Positions 43,191 to 51,863 of a DNA stretch of 64,000 bases are shown here, in pieces. The notes beneath the pieces were generated by a model. It worked only from the letters and a program-made list of their open reading frames with translations, was not told where the DNA came from and did no database searches. Where the stretch lies: the NCBI RefSeq assembly GCF_003863335.1, contig NZ_RRAZ01000009.1:1-64000 (forward strand). The letters run 5' to 3'. Source of the DNA: Falsigemmobacter faecalis. Its GTDB lineage: Bacteria > Pseudomonadota > Alphaproteobacteria > Rhodobacterales > Rhodobacteraceae. Numbering within the stretch: the first letter of the stretch is position 1; each line of letters begins with the position of its first letter. The position numbers and the translations under genes are program-made.

Positions 43191-43226
43191 AAATAAAAAC
43201 CCCCCGCAGCTATGCGCTGCGGGGGG
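43191..43226 (-). terminator. Terminator of the rpsF-rpsR-rplI operon
   Basis: A perfect 11-bp stem CCCCCCGCAGC/GCTGCGGGGGG with a 5-base loop is followed on the minus strand by a T-rich run. It lies right after the flhB stop, so it may also slow read-through from the flagellar operon. Confidence 0.92.
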
Positions 43227-43253
43227 CCCTCAAAACTCCCGAAGGAGATCTGA

Positions 43254-43826
43254 TTATTCGTCGTCGCCGGCAGCGCCGCCGAGATCGTCAAACAGGTTCT
43301 GGATTTCCAGATCTGCAGCAGCTTCCGCTTCTGCAGCCAGTTCCTGAACCGATTTGCCCGAGGCCTGCAGCTCAGCTTCTTCAGCCGAACGTGCAACGTT
43401 CACGGAGATACGTGCCGAAACTTCCGGGTGCAGAACCACGGTCATGCCATGCACGCCCAGGTTCTTGATCGGCGAGTCCAGAACGATCTGGCCGCGTGCA
43501 ACGGTGAAGCCGTCAGCGGTAGCCGCTTCTGCTGCATCACGTGCGGTGACCGAACCGTAGAGCGAACCTGCGTCCGAAGCGGTACGGATGACCACGAAGA
43601 TCTGACCGTCGAGCTTTTCAGCAACAGCGGCTGCTTCTGCTTTGGTCTCAAGGTTCTGAGCTTCGAGTTGCGCCTTACGGGCTTCGAAGGATTTGATGTT
43701 CGCGTCCGAAGCGCGCAGAGCTTTGCCCTGCGGCAGCAGGAAGTTACGTGCGTAACCCTGCTTTACGTTGACGACATCGCCCATCTGGCCGAGTTTAGCG
43801 ACGCGCTCAAGAAGGATAACTTGCAT
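43254..43826 (-). CDS. rplI: 50S ribosomal protein L9
   Basis: A 190-residue L9: [40 protein letters not shown], the long connecting helix, then the C-terminal domain with [11 protein letters not shown]. The acidic tail ([16 protein letters not shown]) beyond about 150 is an extension seen in alphaproteobacterial L9. It is last in rpsF-rpsR-rplI. Confidence 0.97.
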   Translation of the reverse strand: MQVILLERVAKLGQMGDVVNVKQGYARNFLLPQGKALRASDANIKSFEARKAQLEAQNLETKAEAAAVAEKLDGQIFVVIRTASDAGSLYGSVTARDAAEAATADGFTVARGQIVLDSPIKNLGVHGMTVVLHPEVSARISVNVARSAEEAELQASGKSVQELAAEAEAAADLEIQNLFDDLGGAAGDDE

Positions 43827-43838
43827 CGAAGTGTCTCC

Positions 43839-44066
43839 TTATTTCACAGCGTAGGGCAGCAGAGCAACGAAACGGGCACGCTTGATAGCGCGGGCCAGTT
43901 CGCGTTGTTTCTTTGCCGAAACAGCGGTGATACGTGCCGGAACGATCTTGCCGCGCTCAGAGATGTAGCGCTGCAGGAGTTTCACGTCTTTATAGTCGAT
44001 CGCCGGAGCGTTCTCACCCGAGAACGGGCAGACTTTGCGACGACGGAAGAAGGGTTTGCTAGCCAT
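43839..44066 (-). CDS. rpsR: 30S ribosomal protein S18
   Basis: A 75-residue S18: [60 protein letters not shown]. It has the normal length and position between rpsF (17 bases upstream) and rplI (12 bases downstream). Confidence 0.98.
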   Translation of the reverse strand: MASKPFFRRRKVCPFSGENAPAIDYKDVKLLQRYISERGKIVPARITAVSAKKQRELARAIKRARFVALLPYAVK

Positions 44067-44083
44067 TGGTCAGTGCTCCCCTA

Positions 44084-44485
44084 TCAACGACGTTCGCGAC
44101 GGTCGAAACCGCCACGGTCACCGCGGTCGCCGCGCGGTGCACCATCACGGTCGCCACGCTCGTCGCGTTTTTGCATTTGAACCGAGGGGCCATCCTCGTG
44201 CTTTTCGACTTTGATCGACAGAACGCGCATCATGTCGTCGTGAAGACGGGCCAGACGCTCCATCTCCTGAACAGCCGCTGCCGGAGCATCGGTGCGCAGG
44301 AAGGCGTAGTGGCCTTTGCGGTTTTTGTTGATCTTATAGGCCATCGTTTTGACGCCCCAGTATTCCGAAGCAACGACTTTGCCGCCGTTGTCGGTGATTA
44401 CTGCGGTGAAATGCTCGATGAGGCCTTCGGCCTGCGCGGTGGAAAGATCCTGACGCGCAATGAGGACATGCTCGTAAAGCGGCAT
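44084..44485 (-). CDS. rpsF: 30S ribosomal protein S6
   Basis: A 133-residue S6: [46 protein letters not shown]. The last ~28 residues are an Arg/Asp/Gly-rich repetitive tail ([20 protein letters not shown]) longer than in E. coli and probably disordered. The start at 44485 gives the family N-terminus. It is first in the operon; a good sigma-70 promoter lies about 105-130 bases upstream. Confidence 0.97.
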   Translation of the reverse strand: MPLYEHVLIARQDLSTAQAEGLIEHFTAVITDNGGKVVASEYWGVKTMAYKINKNRKGHYAFLRTDAPAAAVQEMERLARLHDDMMRVLSIKVEKHEDGPSVQMQKRDERGDRDGAPRGDRGDRGGFDRRERR

Positions 44486-44589
44486 GCGGACTCCGATGTC
44501 AGAGCGCATTTCGTAGGACGGAGCAGTTCCTTCCGCACCCCGTCCATGAGGGTATGCGCCGGTGAAAATCAGACGCGGAAGGATGGGGC

Positions 44590-44617
44590 TTTATACACGC
44601 GCAGACCGGGGATGCAA
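44590..44617 (-). promoter_or_regulatory. Housekeeping promoter of rpsF-rpsR-rplI
   Basis: On the minus strand TTGCAT, 16 bases, TATAAA. This is a near-consensus sigma-70 promoter whose start would be near 44583, leaving a leader of about 100 bases that could carry S6/S18 feedback control. Confidence 0.65.
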
Positions 44618-44770
44618 GGGAAGATACTTTGAACCTGTATCAGATGACCTCCCCACGGCAATGTGTTCACCAGCGCACGTTAACTGTTCGTCATATCGGG
44701 ATTGGCAATATAAGCCGTCCGGTACATGAACGTCCGGTATCGGGTCCTTCCCGAACCTCAGGAGTAAGCA

Positions 44771-45346
44771 ATGATCCGTCTGACCCCCTTCGCCCTGGCC
44801 GCTTCGCTGATGGCAGCTCCCGCTTTCGCCGCGCCGGCGGACTATGTTTTTGATGCAAGCCATACCCAGATTCTCTATTCTTACAACCACATGGGCTATT
44901 CGAACACCTATGGTATGTTCGGTGGTTTTGAAGGCAAAATCAGCTTCGACGCTGAGAACCCGGCTGCCTCGAAAGTCGAGACCGAATTCGCCGTCAAATC
45001 GCTGGCCACCGGCTGGCCGGAGCGTGACGCGCATTTCCTGACCTCGGATTTCTTCAATGCTGAAGTCAATCCGATTGCGAAATTTGTCTCCACTTCGATC
45101 GAAGTGACCGGCGAGAAAACCGCGAAAATCACCGGCGATCTGACGCTGAACGGCGTGACCAAGCCGGTCGTGCTGGACACCGTCATGAACCAGGCCGCGG
45201 ATCACCCGATGATGAAAAAGCCCGCGCTTGGCTTCTCGGCCACCGCAAGCTTCCTGCGCTCGGATTTCAACATGGGTGCCTTCGCGCCGGTGGTTGGCGA
45301 TGAAGTGAAGATCCAGATCGAAATCGAAGCCCTGAAGGCTGAGTAA
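44771..45346 (+). CDS. YceI family periplasmic protein
   Basis: A 191-residue protein with a signal peptide (cleavage after AFA, residue 20) and the YceI lipocalin-like fold: YVFDASHTQILYSYNHMGYS, RDAHFLTSDFFNAEVNPIAK, LTLNGVTKPVVLDTVMN. The family binds polyisoprenoid-type lipids; the substrate here is unknown. A strong AGGAG precedes the ATG and a terminator follows, so it is monocistronic and divergent from rpsF. Confidence 0.92.
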   Translation: MIRLTPFALAASLMAAPAFAAPADYVFDASHTQILYSYNHMGYSNTYGMFGGFEGKISFDAENPAASKVETEFAVKSLATGWPERDAHFLTSDFFNAEVNPIAKFVSTSIEVTGEKTAKITGDLTLNGVTKPVVLDTVMNQAADHPMMKKPALGFSATASFLRSDFNMGAFAPVVGDEVKIQIEIEALKAE

Positions 45347-45370
45347 TTTCACAGGGGCCCTGCCCTTGCG

Positions 45371-45399
45371 AAAGCCGCCGGGTTTCCGGCGGCTTTTTT
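45371..45399 (+). terminator. Terminator of the YceI gene
   Basis: AAGCCGCCGG/CCGGCGGCTT stem, 4-base loop, then a run of T. Confidence 0.9.
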
Positions 45400-45503
45400 C
45401 ATGGCTGCAGCGTCAGTTAACCTCCGGGGATTGCATAAAAGCCCCGGCGCACCGTAGGATTGTATTGCGGGCGCGACGGCCCGGATCTTCTGCGGGAACA
45501 GGC

Positions 45504-45956
45504 GTGGCAAAGCTTCCATCCGACAAAAAGCGCAGCGGCCGGCGCTCGGGACTGGACCGGCTGGAGAGGCTTCAGCCGCATGTCCATGGCACCGACTGGC
45601 GTAAAAAGCCAGGTTATACAAAATGGCGCTTCAACTGGCGGCTGCCGCTTTTTGGCGGGCGGCTTCCCGCGCCGTCCTGGTTTGCCGCGCGCCTGCATGA
45701 AATCTATCGCTTTTTCCTGCCCTATGCCCTGGGCGGTATCGCGGCGCTGATCGGCTGGTATCTCTGGCAGGGTCAGCGGGTGTCGGTCTGGCTCTGGATC
45801 GCGCTGACGCCGCTGATTTTTGAGATCCCGCGCATGATCGTGCTGGCGGGGGGCGTGAAGCAAAGCCTCAAAGACGGCCTGTCGCTGCTGCTTCAGATCC
45901 TTGCAGCGCCGATCTATCTCCTCATCATGCTGATTGTGAAAATGCGCATGAAGTAA
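45504..45956 (+). CDS. Small membrane protein, hypothetical (150 residues)
   Basis: I do not recognise this protein. A basic N-terminus (about 1-60, many Lys/Arg/Trp) is followed by two or three hydrophobic segments near 72-92, 97-117 and 127-147 (LLLQILAAPIYLLIMLIVKM). The GTG at 45504 was chosen because GGGAACAGG precedes it and the sequence before it looks non-coding; the frame is open further 5'. It is followed 41 bases later by another small membrane protein on the same strand. Confidence 0.55.
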   Translation: MAKLPSDKKRSGRRSGLDRLERLQPHVHGTDWRKKPGYTKWRFNWRLPLFGGRLPAPSWFAARLHEIYRFFLPYALGGIAALIGWYLWQGQRVSVWLWIALTPLIFEIPRMIVLAGGVKQSLKDGLSLLLQILAAPIYLLIMLIVKMRMK

Positions 45957-45997
45957 CGCCCGCCCTGCCGTTTTTGTCAGATGCCGATGAGGGGCCC

Positions 45998-46414
45998 ATG
46001 AAGAAAAGATCTGCCCGCCGCGCCCGGGCCATGACGGCGCAGCGCCTGCTGCCGCAGCATAAAACACGGCTGAACGCCCTGCGCGACCTGGCCGGGAAAA
46101 CGCTTCTGAAGCTGCGTACGGGCGTGCCGATTTTCCCGCGTGAGCTGCGCGAGCATCGCCACGTTCTGGCGATGGCCGGATTTTTTGCCGCGCTCGGAAG
46201 CCTGCTGCGCGGGATAGCGAAGCTGCTGTTTTTGCCCGCTGTTCTGGTCACAGCCTGGATCTTCACGACCCGGCTTTTTGGCGGAGAAGAGGTGTCGTTT
46301 CTTCTGTGGATTTTCGGGCTGGGCGCGAGTGGCCTCGTGCTCACCGGTCTTCTGGCGCTGACCCTGATTGGCGCGTTTTTGCTGCTCGTTCTTATTTTGC
46401 ACCAGAAACTCTGA
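45998..46414 (+). CDS. Small membrane protein, hypothetical (138 residues)
   Basis: I do not recognise this protein. It has a basic N-terminus (MKKRSARRARAMTAQRLLPQ), then a hydrophobic C-terminal half with three likely membrane segments (about 58-75, 77-97 and 105-136). The ATG at 45998 has GAGGGG just upstream. It probably forms a two-gene unit with the preceding membrane protein, with which it shares overall design but no obvious sequence similarity. Confidence 0.6.
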   Translation: MKKRSARRARAMTAQRLLPQHKTRLNALRDLAGKTLLKLRTGVPIFPRELREHRHVLAMAGFFAALGSLLRGIAKLLFLPAVLVTAWIFTTRLFGGEEVSFLLWIFGLGASGLVLTGLLALTLIGAFLLLVLILHQKL

Positions 46415-46415
46415 C

Positions 46416-46435
46416 GCCGCCCCCGAAGGGGCGGC
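46416..46435. terminator. Hairpin between convergent genes, possible terminator
   Basis: GCCGCCCC/GGGGCGGC with a CGAA loop lies between the convergent membrane-protein and dipeptidase genes. There is no T-run on either side, so termination activity is uncertain. Confidence 0.4.
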
Positions 46436-46444
46436 ACCAAAGGG

Positions 46445-47506
46445 TCAGTCTTTCCAGGTGCGGTCGAGCAGCGAGACCCAGTTGTCGCAGGTCAGCTTTT
46501 TCATCAGCGCGGCGTTGTAGCCGTGACGCTCCATCGCTTCGGTCAGGCGCGGCAGACCCGCCACGTCTTTGATCGGATCCGGGATGCCCGCGCCGTCGAA
46601 ATCCGAGCCAAGGCCCACATGGTCTTCGCCCAGATGCGTGATGAGGTGATCGAGATGGCGCAGCATCACATCAAGGCTGATGTCACCGCCCTGCAGCCCG
46701 TCTTCCCGCAGGAAAACCGTGGCGAAGTTCAGCCCCACCATGCCTTTGCTGTCGCGGATCACCGCCAGCTGACGGTCGGTCAGGTTGCGCGTCGATTGTG
46801 TGATCGCCCAGGCATTGGAATGGGTGGCCACCAGGGGCGCATCCGAGAGCTTTGCCACATCGTCAAAACCCTTCTCATTGAGATGGCTCAGATCGAGCAT
46901 GATGCCGAGGCTGTTGCATTCCTTCACCAGCCGCTTGCCCGCATCGGTCAGACCGGGGCCGGTGTCGGGATTGCCCGGATAAGCAAAGGGCACGCCATGG
47001 CCAAAGATCGTCGGGCGCGACCAGACCGGGCCAAGGCTGCGCAACCCAAGCGCATGGAAGCTATGCAGCGCATCAAGGCTTTCGTCGATCGCCTCGGCGC
47101 CCTCCATATGCATGATCCCGGCGATGACGCCCCTGGCGAGGCAGTCTTTCAGCTCTGCCCGGCTGCGGACCACTTTGAACCGGCCCTCAGAGGCGCGCTC
47201 CATCCACAAAAGATGCCCCGCCATTGAGAGGGCCAGTGGCTGCGCCGCCTGGGCGCCAATCAGATCCGGCAGCGGCAGGCTATAGGGCGGATTGGCCATG
47301 ACGGCGTCAAAGTCAGGGGAATCATGGGGGACCGGCGAGGGGATATAGATCGCAAAGAATCCCGCCGCAAAACCGCCCTCGATCATCCGCGGCAGGTCCA
47401 GATGCCCGCGGCCCTCTCCGGTCAGCCAGATCTCTGCGCGGCGTCCCGGGGCCTGGGCCAGCCGCAGCAGAAGATCGTTGTGGCCATCAAAAACATTCCA
47501 GACCAT
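46445..47506 (-). CDS. Membrane dipeptidase (peptidase family M19)
   Basis: A 353-residue zinc dipeptidase of the renal-dipeptidase family. The N-terminal metal motif FDGHNDLLLRL (H-x-D), MHMEGAEAIDESLDAL, MLDLSHLNEKGFDDVAKLSD, THSNAWA and VGLGSDFDGAGIPDP are all present. The family cleaves dipeptides, including D-residues; the substrate here is unknown. The start at 47506 has GGGAG seven bases upstream. It stands alone between convergent and tandem neighbours. Confidence 0.92.
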   Translation of the reverse strand: MVWNVFDGHNDLLLRLAQAPGRRAEIWLTGEGRGHLDLPRMIEGGFAAGFFAIYIPSPVPHDSPDFDAVMANPPYSLPLPDLIGAQAAQPLALSMAGHLLWMERASEGRFKVVRSRAELKDCLARGVIAGIMHMEGAEAIDESLDALHSFHALGLRSLGPVWSRPTIFGHGVPFAYPGNPDTGPGLTDAGKRLVKECNSLGIMLDLSHLNEKGFDDVAKLSDAPLVATHSNAWAITQSTRNLTDRQLAVIRDSKGMVGLNFATVFLREDGLQGGDISLDVMLRHLDHLITHLGEDHVGLGSDFDGAGIPDPIKDVAGLPRLTEAMERHGYNAALMKKLTCDNWVSLLDRTWKD

Positions 47507-47580
47507 TGAAGCAGCTCCCACTTTCAGTTGCCCGCAGTCTGTCGGGATGCTGAGCGGGCTTCAAGGGCGAAACGTCCTGA

Positions 47581-48519
47581 TTAATGCGCCCGGCGGCCAA
47601 AGAGCGGCTTCAACACGCGCTCAACCACAGGGATAATGAGCAGGCCAAGCGCCAGACCCACCACACCGTCAAGTGCCGCCACGATCAGCCAGTGCAGAAA
47701 GCTGCCAGGCGCCGAGTATCCGGCGGCGAAATTCGCGATTCCCTCATAGGGCAGATGCCAGCCCAGCTCATGCAGGCTGTGCGTGATGATCGAGCCGCCG
47801 ACCCAGAGCATGGCCAGCGTGCCGACGATCGACAGCGTGGTCATGACGACCGGCATGCCTTTGACCAGCAGACGACCAAAGCCCCGGGTGGCGGCCAGAC
47901 GGCCATGGCGCGCGATAAAGACCCCCACATCGTCCATTTTCACGATCAGGGCCACCGCGCCGTAGACGACGGCCGTCACCGCAATGGCCACCACAGCCAG
48001 GGCAATCACCTCCATCCAGATCGGGAATTCCGGGATCTGTGCCAGCGAGATCGTCATGATCTCAGCCGAGAGAATGAAGTCGGTCTTGATCGCCCCGGCC
48101 ACGCGCTCTTCCTCAAGACGCTCGGGGTCTTTGGTCTCATGGGCGGCAGCGGCATCGCTTTGATGCGGCAGGATCCAGTGCAGGACCTTTTCGGCCCCCT
48201 CAAAGCTGAGATAGGCGCCGCCCATCAGCAAAAGCACCATGATGGCGATGGGGAAAAAATAGCTCAGCAGCATCAGCGCGGGCAGCAGGAAGACCAGCTT
48301 ATTGCGGACCGATCCCACCGCGATACGCCAGATCATCGGCAGTTCGCGCGAGGCGGGAACCCCGGTGACATATTTCGGCGTCACGGCCGCATCATCGATG
48401 ATGATGCCCGCCGCCTTGCTGCCCGCCTTGCCCGCCGCTGCCGCAATATCATCCACTGACGCCGCCGCGACCTTTGCAATGGCCGCCACATCGTCAAGAA
48501 GCGCCAGTAATCCGCTCAT
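47581..48519 (-). CDS. DUF808 (YedI-like) integral membrane protein
   Basis: A 312-residue membrane protein. The N-terminus SGLLALLDDVAAIAKVAAAS VDDIA, then KAAGIIIDDAAVTPKYVTGV and the ELPMIWRIAVGSVRNKLVFL segment are DUF808 landmarks. About six to seven membrane helices follow. Function is unknown; the family has been suggested to affect ion or metal handling. The start at 48519 matches family N-termini. Confidence 0.88.
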   Translation of the reverse strand: MSGLLALLDDVAAIAKVAAASVDDIAAAAGKAGSKAAGIIIDDAAVTPKYVTGVPASRELPMIWRIAVGSVRNKLVFLLPALMLLSYFFPIAIMVLLLMGGAYLSFEGAEKVLHWILPHQSDAAAAHETKDPERLEEERVAGAIKTDFILSAEIMTISLAQIPEFPIWMEVIALAVVAIAVTAVVYGAVALIVKMDDVGVFIARHGRLAATRGFGRLLVKGMPVVMTTLSIVGTLAMLWVGGSIITHSLHELGWHLPYEGIANFAAGYSAPGSFLHWLIVAALDGVVGLALGLLIIPVVERVLKPLFGRRAH

Positions 48520-48620
48520 AGCTGCAATCCGCTCTGCTTTGTTTCCGAAAGAGAACACGGCGAAACGCTGAGCGCTCCGCCGTGCTGCAAATATTCTGAC
48601 ATGCAAAGGTTGCAGAGGTG

Positions 48621-49166
48621 TCAGCTGCCGGTTTTGCCAAGCGCCTTATCAATCGCCGGGCGAACCACGCGCTCATATTCCTGGCGGGTGATGGGGCCTG
48701 CGTGGCGCAGAAGGATGCGGCCTTCGCCGTCGATCAGATAGGTCTCGGGCACGCCGTAGACGCCCCAGTTGATCGCCATGCGGCCAGCGGCATCGGCGCC
48801 CATGGTGCTATAGGGGCTGCCGAGTTCTTTCAGAAAACTTTGGGCCTGGCCGGGCTGGTCTTTGTAATTCACGCCGTGAATTTTGATGCCTTCGCCCGCC
48901 ATCTCAATCAGGAAGGGATGCTCGACCCGGCAGGGCGCACACCAGCTGGCCCAGAAGTTCACCAGCTTCAGCCCCGGCTCGCGCAGCGCCTCGGACGTCA
49001 GCAAGGGCGCGCCCTCCATCGCCGTCAGCTCAAAGGCCGGAACCTCGCGCCCGACCAGAGCCGAGGGCAGCGCATCAGGATTGTCGCGATACATCCCGGC
49101 TGCGAAAACCCCCACCAGCACGCCGAAGATCGCGGGCGGCAGAAACATCAGCCATTTCTTAGCCAT
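48621..49166 (-). CDS. ccmG: Cytochrome c maturation thiol oxidoreductase CcmG (DsbE)
   Basis: A 181-residue thioredoxin-fold protein anchored by an N-terminal helix (about 5-24). The active site is WASWCAPC (C76/C79), with FLIEMAGEGIKIHGVNYKDQ and GVYGVPETYLIDGEG carrying the cis-proline. It reduces apocytochrome or CcmH disulfides in the periplasm. The ATG lies inside the end of ccmD (8-base overlap), and it is the last gene of the ccmA-B-C-D-G run. Confidence 0.95.
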   Translation of the reverse strand: MAKKWLMFLPPAIFGVLVGVFAAGMYRDNPDALPSALVGREVPAFELTAMEGAPLLTSEALREPGLKLVNFWASWCAPCRVEHPFLIEMAGEGIKIHGVNYKDQPGQAQSFLKELGSPYSTMGADAAGRMAINWGVYGVPETYLIDGEGRILLRHAGPITRQEYERVVRPAIDKALGKTGS

Positions 49167-49320
49167 TGGTCCGTCCCTGTCGTTTCTCAATCGCCTCAAG
49201 GCGATGGCGCACTTTACGGCCCCGCAGCACGGTTGCAACCACCAGCGCGATCAGAAGTCCGAGACCGCTGCCATAAGAGGCCAGCACCGCGAAGGCATAT
49301 TTTCCAAGATCAGGTATCAT
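49159..49320 (-). CDS. ccmD: Haem exporter protein CcmD
   Basis: A 53-residue membrane peptide: MIPDLGKYAFAVLASYGSGL then a hydrophobic helix to about 32, followed by a basic cytoplasmic tail (RGRKVRHRLEAIEKRQGR). This is the usual CcmD design. CcmD helps release holo-CcmE from the CcmABC complex. It overlaps ccmC by four bases and ccmG by eight. Confidence 0.9.
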   Translation of the reverse strand: MIPDLGKYAFAVLASYGSGLGLLIALVVATVLRGRKVRHRLEAIEKRQGRTNG

Positions 49321-50045
49321 ACCAGGCGCTCCCGGGCTTCAAGGGCGCGGATGCGCCGCATACGGATTTCCGTGCGGGTGCGCGTCAGCACCAGGGCGAA
49401 AAACAGCAGCACAAAGCCCGCGATACAGACCAGCAGCGGATACCAGAAAACATCCGAGACATTCTCCTGCTTATCAAGGCTGAGGGATGCGCCCTGATGC
49501 AGGCCCTGGTTCCAGAAATTCACCGCATAGCGCGACAGCACCGCAAAGACCGAACCCACAAGGCACAAAATGCCCGTCAGATCGGCGGCGGTGTCGGGAT
49601 CCTCAATCGCCTGCCAGAAGGCGATATAGCCGATGTAGAAGAGAAACAGGATCAAAAAGGCGGTCAGCCGCGGATCCCACTCCCACCAGGTGCCCCACAT
49701 GGGCTGGCCCCAGAAGGCCCCGGTTGCCAGCGCGATCAGCGTGAAGACCATGCCCGCCGGGGCCGCCGCGCGGGCCGCCAGCGCCGAGACATGGTGGCGC
49801 CGGATCAGCCAGATCAGCGAAGCCACCAGCATCATCACCCAGGCATTGATCGCCATCATGGCGGCGGGCACATGCAGATAGATAATCCGGACGGTTGAGC
49901 CCTGTTTGTAGTCGTCGGGGGTAAAGAAAAAGCCCCAGATCAGCCCGATGGTGAGACACAGGCCCGCCAGCGTCCAGATCAGCGGCAGAACCTTCGCGGA
50001 AGTCTCCATGAACTTCCGGGGGTTCGCGTAATCCCAAAGTGACAT
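49317..50045 (-). CDS. ccmC: Haem delivery membrane protein CcmC
   Basis: A 242-residue haem-handling membrane protein with six helices. The tryptophan-rich motif WGTWWEWDPRLT is at 117-128, and the conserved periplasmic histidine at H58 is in YLHVPAAMM. It transfers haem to CcmE. A gap of 54 bases separates it from ccmB and a 4-base overlap couples it to ccmD. Confidence 0.96.
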   Translation of the reverse strand: MSLWDYANPRKFMETSAKVLPLIWTLAGLCLTIGLIWGFFFTPDDYKQGSTVRIIYLHVPAAMMAINAWVMMLVASLIWLIRRHHVSALAARAAAPAGMVFTLIALATGAFWGQPMWGTWWEWDPRLTAFLILFLFYIGYIAFWQAIEDPDTAADLTGILCLVGSVFAVLSRYAVNFWNQGLHQGASLSLDKQENVSDVFWYPLLVCIAGFVLLFFALVLTRTRTEIRMRRIRALEARERLV

Positions 50046-50099
50046 TCCCCCTCCTTCCCGCCGCCTGTCGCGGCCTTTTATTGGCTGCCCGTCCGCCCC

Positions 50100-50756
50100 T
50101 CAGCGCAGGTTAATACGCAGAGCGGCGGCGGCGGCGAAGGGCAAAAGCGCCACCGAACCCAGAGAAATCCCCGCCAGCAGCGCCAGCGGCGTTGAGACAT
50201 CCATCCCCAGGGCACCGCGGCGGATCACCTCGGCCCCGAAGATCAATGTCGGCATATAAAGTGGCAGAACCAGCAGCGAGAGCAACAGCCCGCCGCGTCG
50301 CAGCCCGACCGTCAGCGCCGCGCCAAAAGCCCCGATCACCGAAAGCGCAGGCGTGCCCAGCAGCAGCGAGAGCATCAGCCAGCCCATGGCCGCATCCGGC
50401 AGATGCAGCAAAACACCCAAAAGCGGCGAGATCAGCACCAGCGGCAGCCCGGTCGTCATCCAATGAACCAGCGCCTTGATAAAGGCCACGGCCTCCAGCG
50501 GCAGCGGCGCGGTCGCCAGCAGATCCAGCGAGCCATCCTCGTGATCCAGCGCAAAAATGCGATCCAGCGACAGCAGGCAGGCCAGCAGCGCGCCGACCCA
50601 GAGGATCCCCGGAGCCGCCGGCGCAAGAACTTCACGCTCCGGCCCGACACCCAGCGGCACAAGGATACAGATAATCAGAAAAAAGCCGAGACCGAGGCCA
50701 AAGCCACCACCCGCACGAACCGAGATGCGAAGATCGCGGATCAGCAGTGCCAGCAT
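50100..50756 (-). CDS. ccmB: Haem exporter permease CcmB
   Basis: A 218-residue ABC permease with six helices. MLALLIRDLRISVRAGGGFG, FFLIICILVPLGVGPE and LPLEAVAFIKALVHWMTTGL are CcmB family segments. The ATG at 50756 has GGGAG upstream; an in-frame GTG six codons earlier is weaker. It pairs with CcmA. Confidence 0.95.
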   Translation of the reverse strand: MLALLIRDLRISVRAGGGFGLGLGFFLIICILVPLGVGPEREVLAPAAPGILWVGALLACLLSLDRIFALDHEDGSLDLLATAPLPLEAVAFIKALVHWMTTGLPLVLISPLLGVLLHLPDAAMGWLMLSLLLGTPALSVIGAFGAALTVGLRRGGLLLSLLVLPLYMPTLIFGAEVIRRGALGMDVSTPLALLAGISLGSVALLPFAAAAALRINLR

Positions 50757-50799
50757 GGCAGCTCCCGCAGACACAAATCAGGTTGGAACCGGCAAAGGG

Positions 50800-51432
50800 T
50801 CACAGAAAAGCCTCGTCGAAAGCGCCGCCCATGCCCCCCTCAGAGGGGGGACGGGCCCGAAAGGGGCTCAGATCCAGCACTGTCGCTGTCTCAAGCCCCA
50901 GGTCGATATGTGTCGCTAACACAGCCGCCCCGCCGCTGGCGAGGTGACGCTTTACCATTGCGGCAAAAAGCCCCACAGAGGCCGCGTCCAGCGAGACGGT
51001 CGGCTCATCCAGCAGCCAGACCGGGCGTCCGGTGACCAGAAGCCGTGCCAGACCCAGACGGCGCTTTTGTCCGGCGGACAGATTCTGCGCCGGACGATCG
51101 GTGAGTTTTTCGAGATCCATCGCACGCAGCGCCGCCGTAACAGCCGCCTGCCCCTGCCCGAAAACCGAGGCCCAGAAGGTCAGGTTTTCCTGCACCGTCA
51201 GCGTGGGCTTCAACCCGTCGGCGTGACTGGCATAGACCAGGCTCTCGGGATCGGCATGGATCTCTCCGGCCATGGCGGGCTGCAGCCCGGCGATGGTGCG
51301 CAGAAGTGTGGTTTTGCCCAGACCATTGGGGCCGCGCAGCACCAGAGCCTCACCCGCCCCAAGCGACAGGCTGACGCCCTCAAGCACCGCAATGCCGCCG
51401 CGGGCCACCGTAAGATTGCTGAGGCTGAGCAT
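50800..51432 (-). CDS. ccmA: Haem exporter ATPase CcmA
   Basis: A 210-residue ABC ATPase. Walker A is GPNGLGKTT (34-42), the signature [14 protein letters not shown] and Walker [13 protein letters not shown]. It powers release of haem-loaded CcmE with CcmB, CcmC and CcmD. It heads the ccm run; the gene before it (Mth938-like) ends nine bases upstream and may be cotranscribed. ccmE, ccmF and ccmH are not nearby. Confidence 0.95.
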   Translation of the reverse strand: MLSLSNLTVARGGIAVLEGVSLSLGAGEALVLRGPNGLGKTTLLRTIAGLQPAMAGEIHADPESLVYASHADGLKPTLTVQENLTFWASVFGQGQAAVTAALRAMDLEKLTDRPAQNLSAGQKRRLGLARLLVTGRPVWLLDEPTVSLDAASVGLFAAMVKRHLASGGAAVLATHIDLGLETATVLDLSPFRARPPSEGGMGGAFDEAFL

Positions 51433-51440
51433 TGACCCTG

Positions 51441-51794
51441 TCAAACCGGCAAAAGCGCCGCCGCGATCCGGCGGCCTTCCGAGAGGCAGACGTTATAGGC
51501 GCGCGCGGCGGCAGAGGTGCTCATCGGCTCAAGGCCGATCCCGGCCGCTTCCAGGGCCTCGCGCAGGGCTTTGGGCGGATGCGCCACATCGGCGCCCGCG
51601 CCGTAAAAGATCACATCGACCACCCCCCGCAGCGCCAGAAGTTCCGCCGGATCCGCACTGCCGCTCCAGCGCATCGTGCCCTCGGGCGTGACCAGAACCG
51701 CGCCCTCAAAGACTTCACCGCCGACGCGGAAAAACCCCGGACCATAACCATCGATGGGTTTCAGCGCCCCGAACTGCACTTCCGTGAGATTCAT
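51441..51794 (-). CDS. Mth938-like domain protein
   Basis: A 117-residue protein of the Mth938/NDUFAF3-like fold: [25 protein letters not shown] and the [20 protein letters not shown] segment. The family is widespread in alphaproteobacteria; the mitochondrial relative takes part in complex I assembly, but the bacterial role is not established. It lies nine bases before ccmA on the same strand. Confidence 0.85.
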   Translation of the reverse strand: MNLTEVQFGALKPIDGYGPGFFRVGGEVFEGAVLVTPEGTMRWSGSADPAELLALRGVVDVIFYGAGADVAHPPKALREALEAAGIGLEPMSTSAAARAYNVCLSEGRRIAAALLPV

Positions 51795-51863
51795 CCGCCT
51801 GCCTCTACGTAAAAGTCAGCGTCCATCCCGGGCCCGCAGACGGGTCCGCAGCCGCACGCTGCA

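Noticed and set aside
48618-49898. A 426-codon plus-strand open frame across ccmG, ccmD and ccmC
   Set aside because: It is antisense to the conserved ccm operon and has no family-like sequence; the composition is that of a shadow frame.
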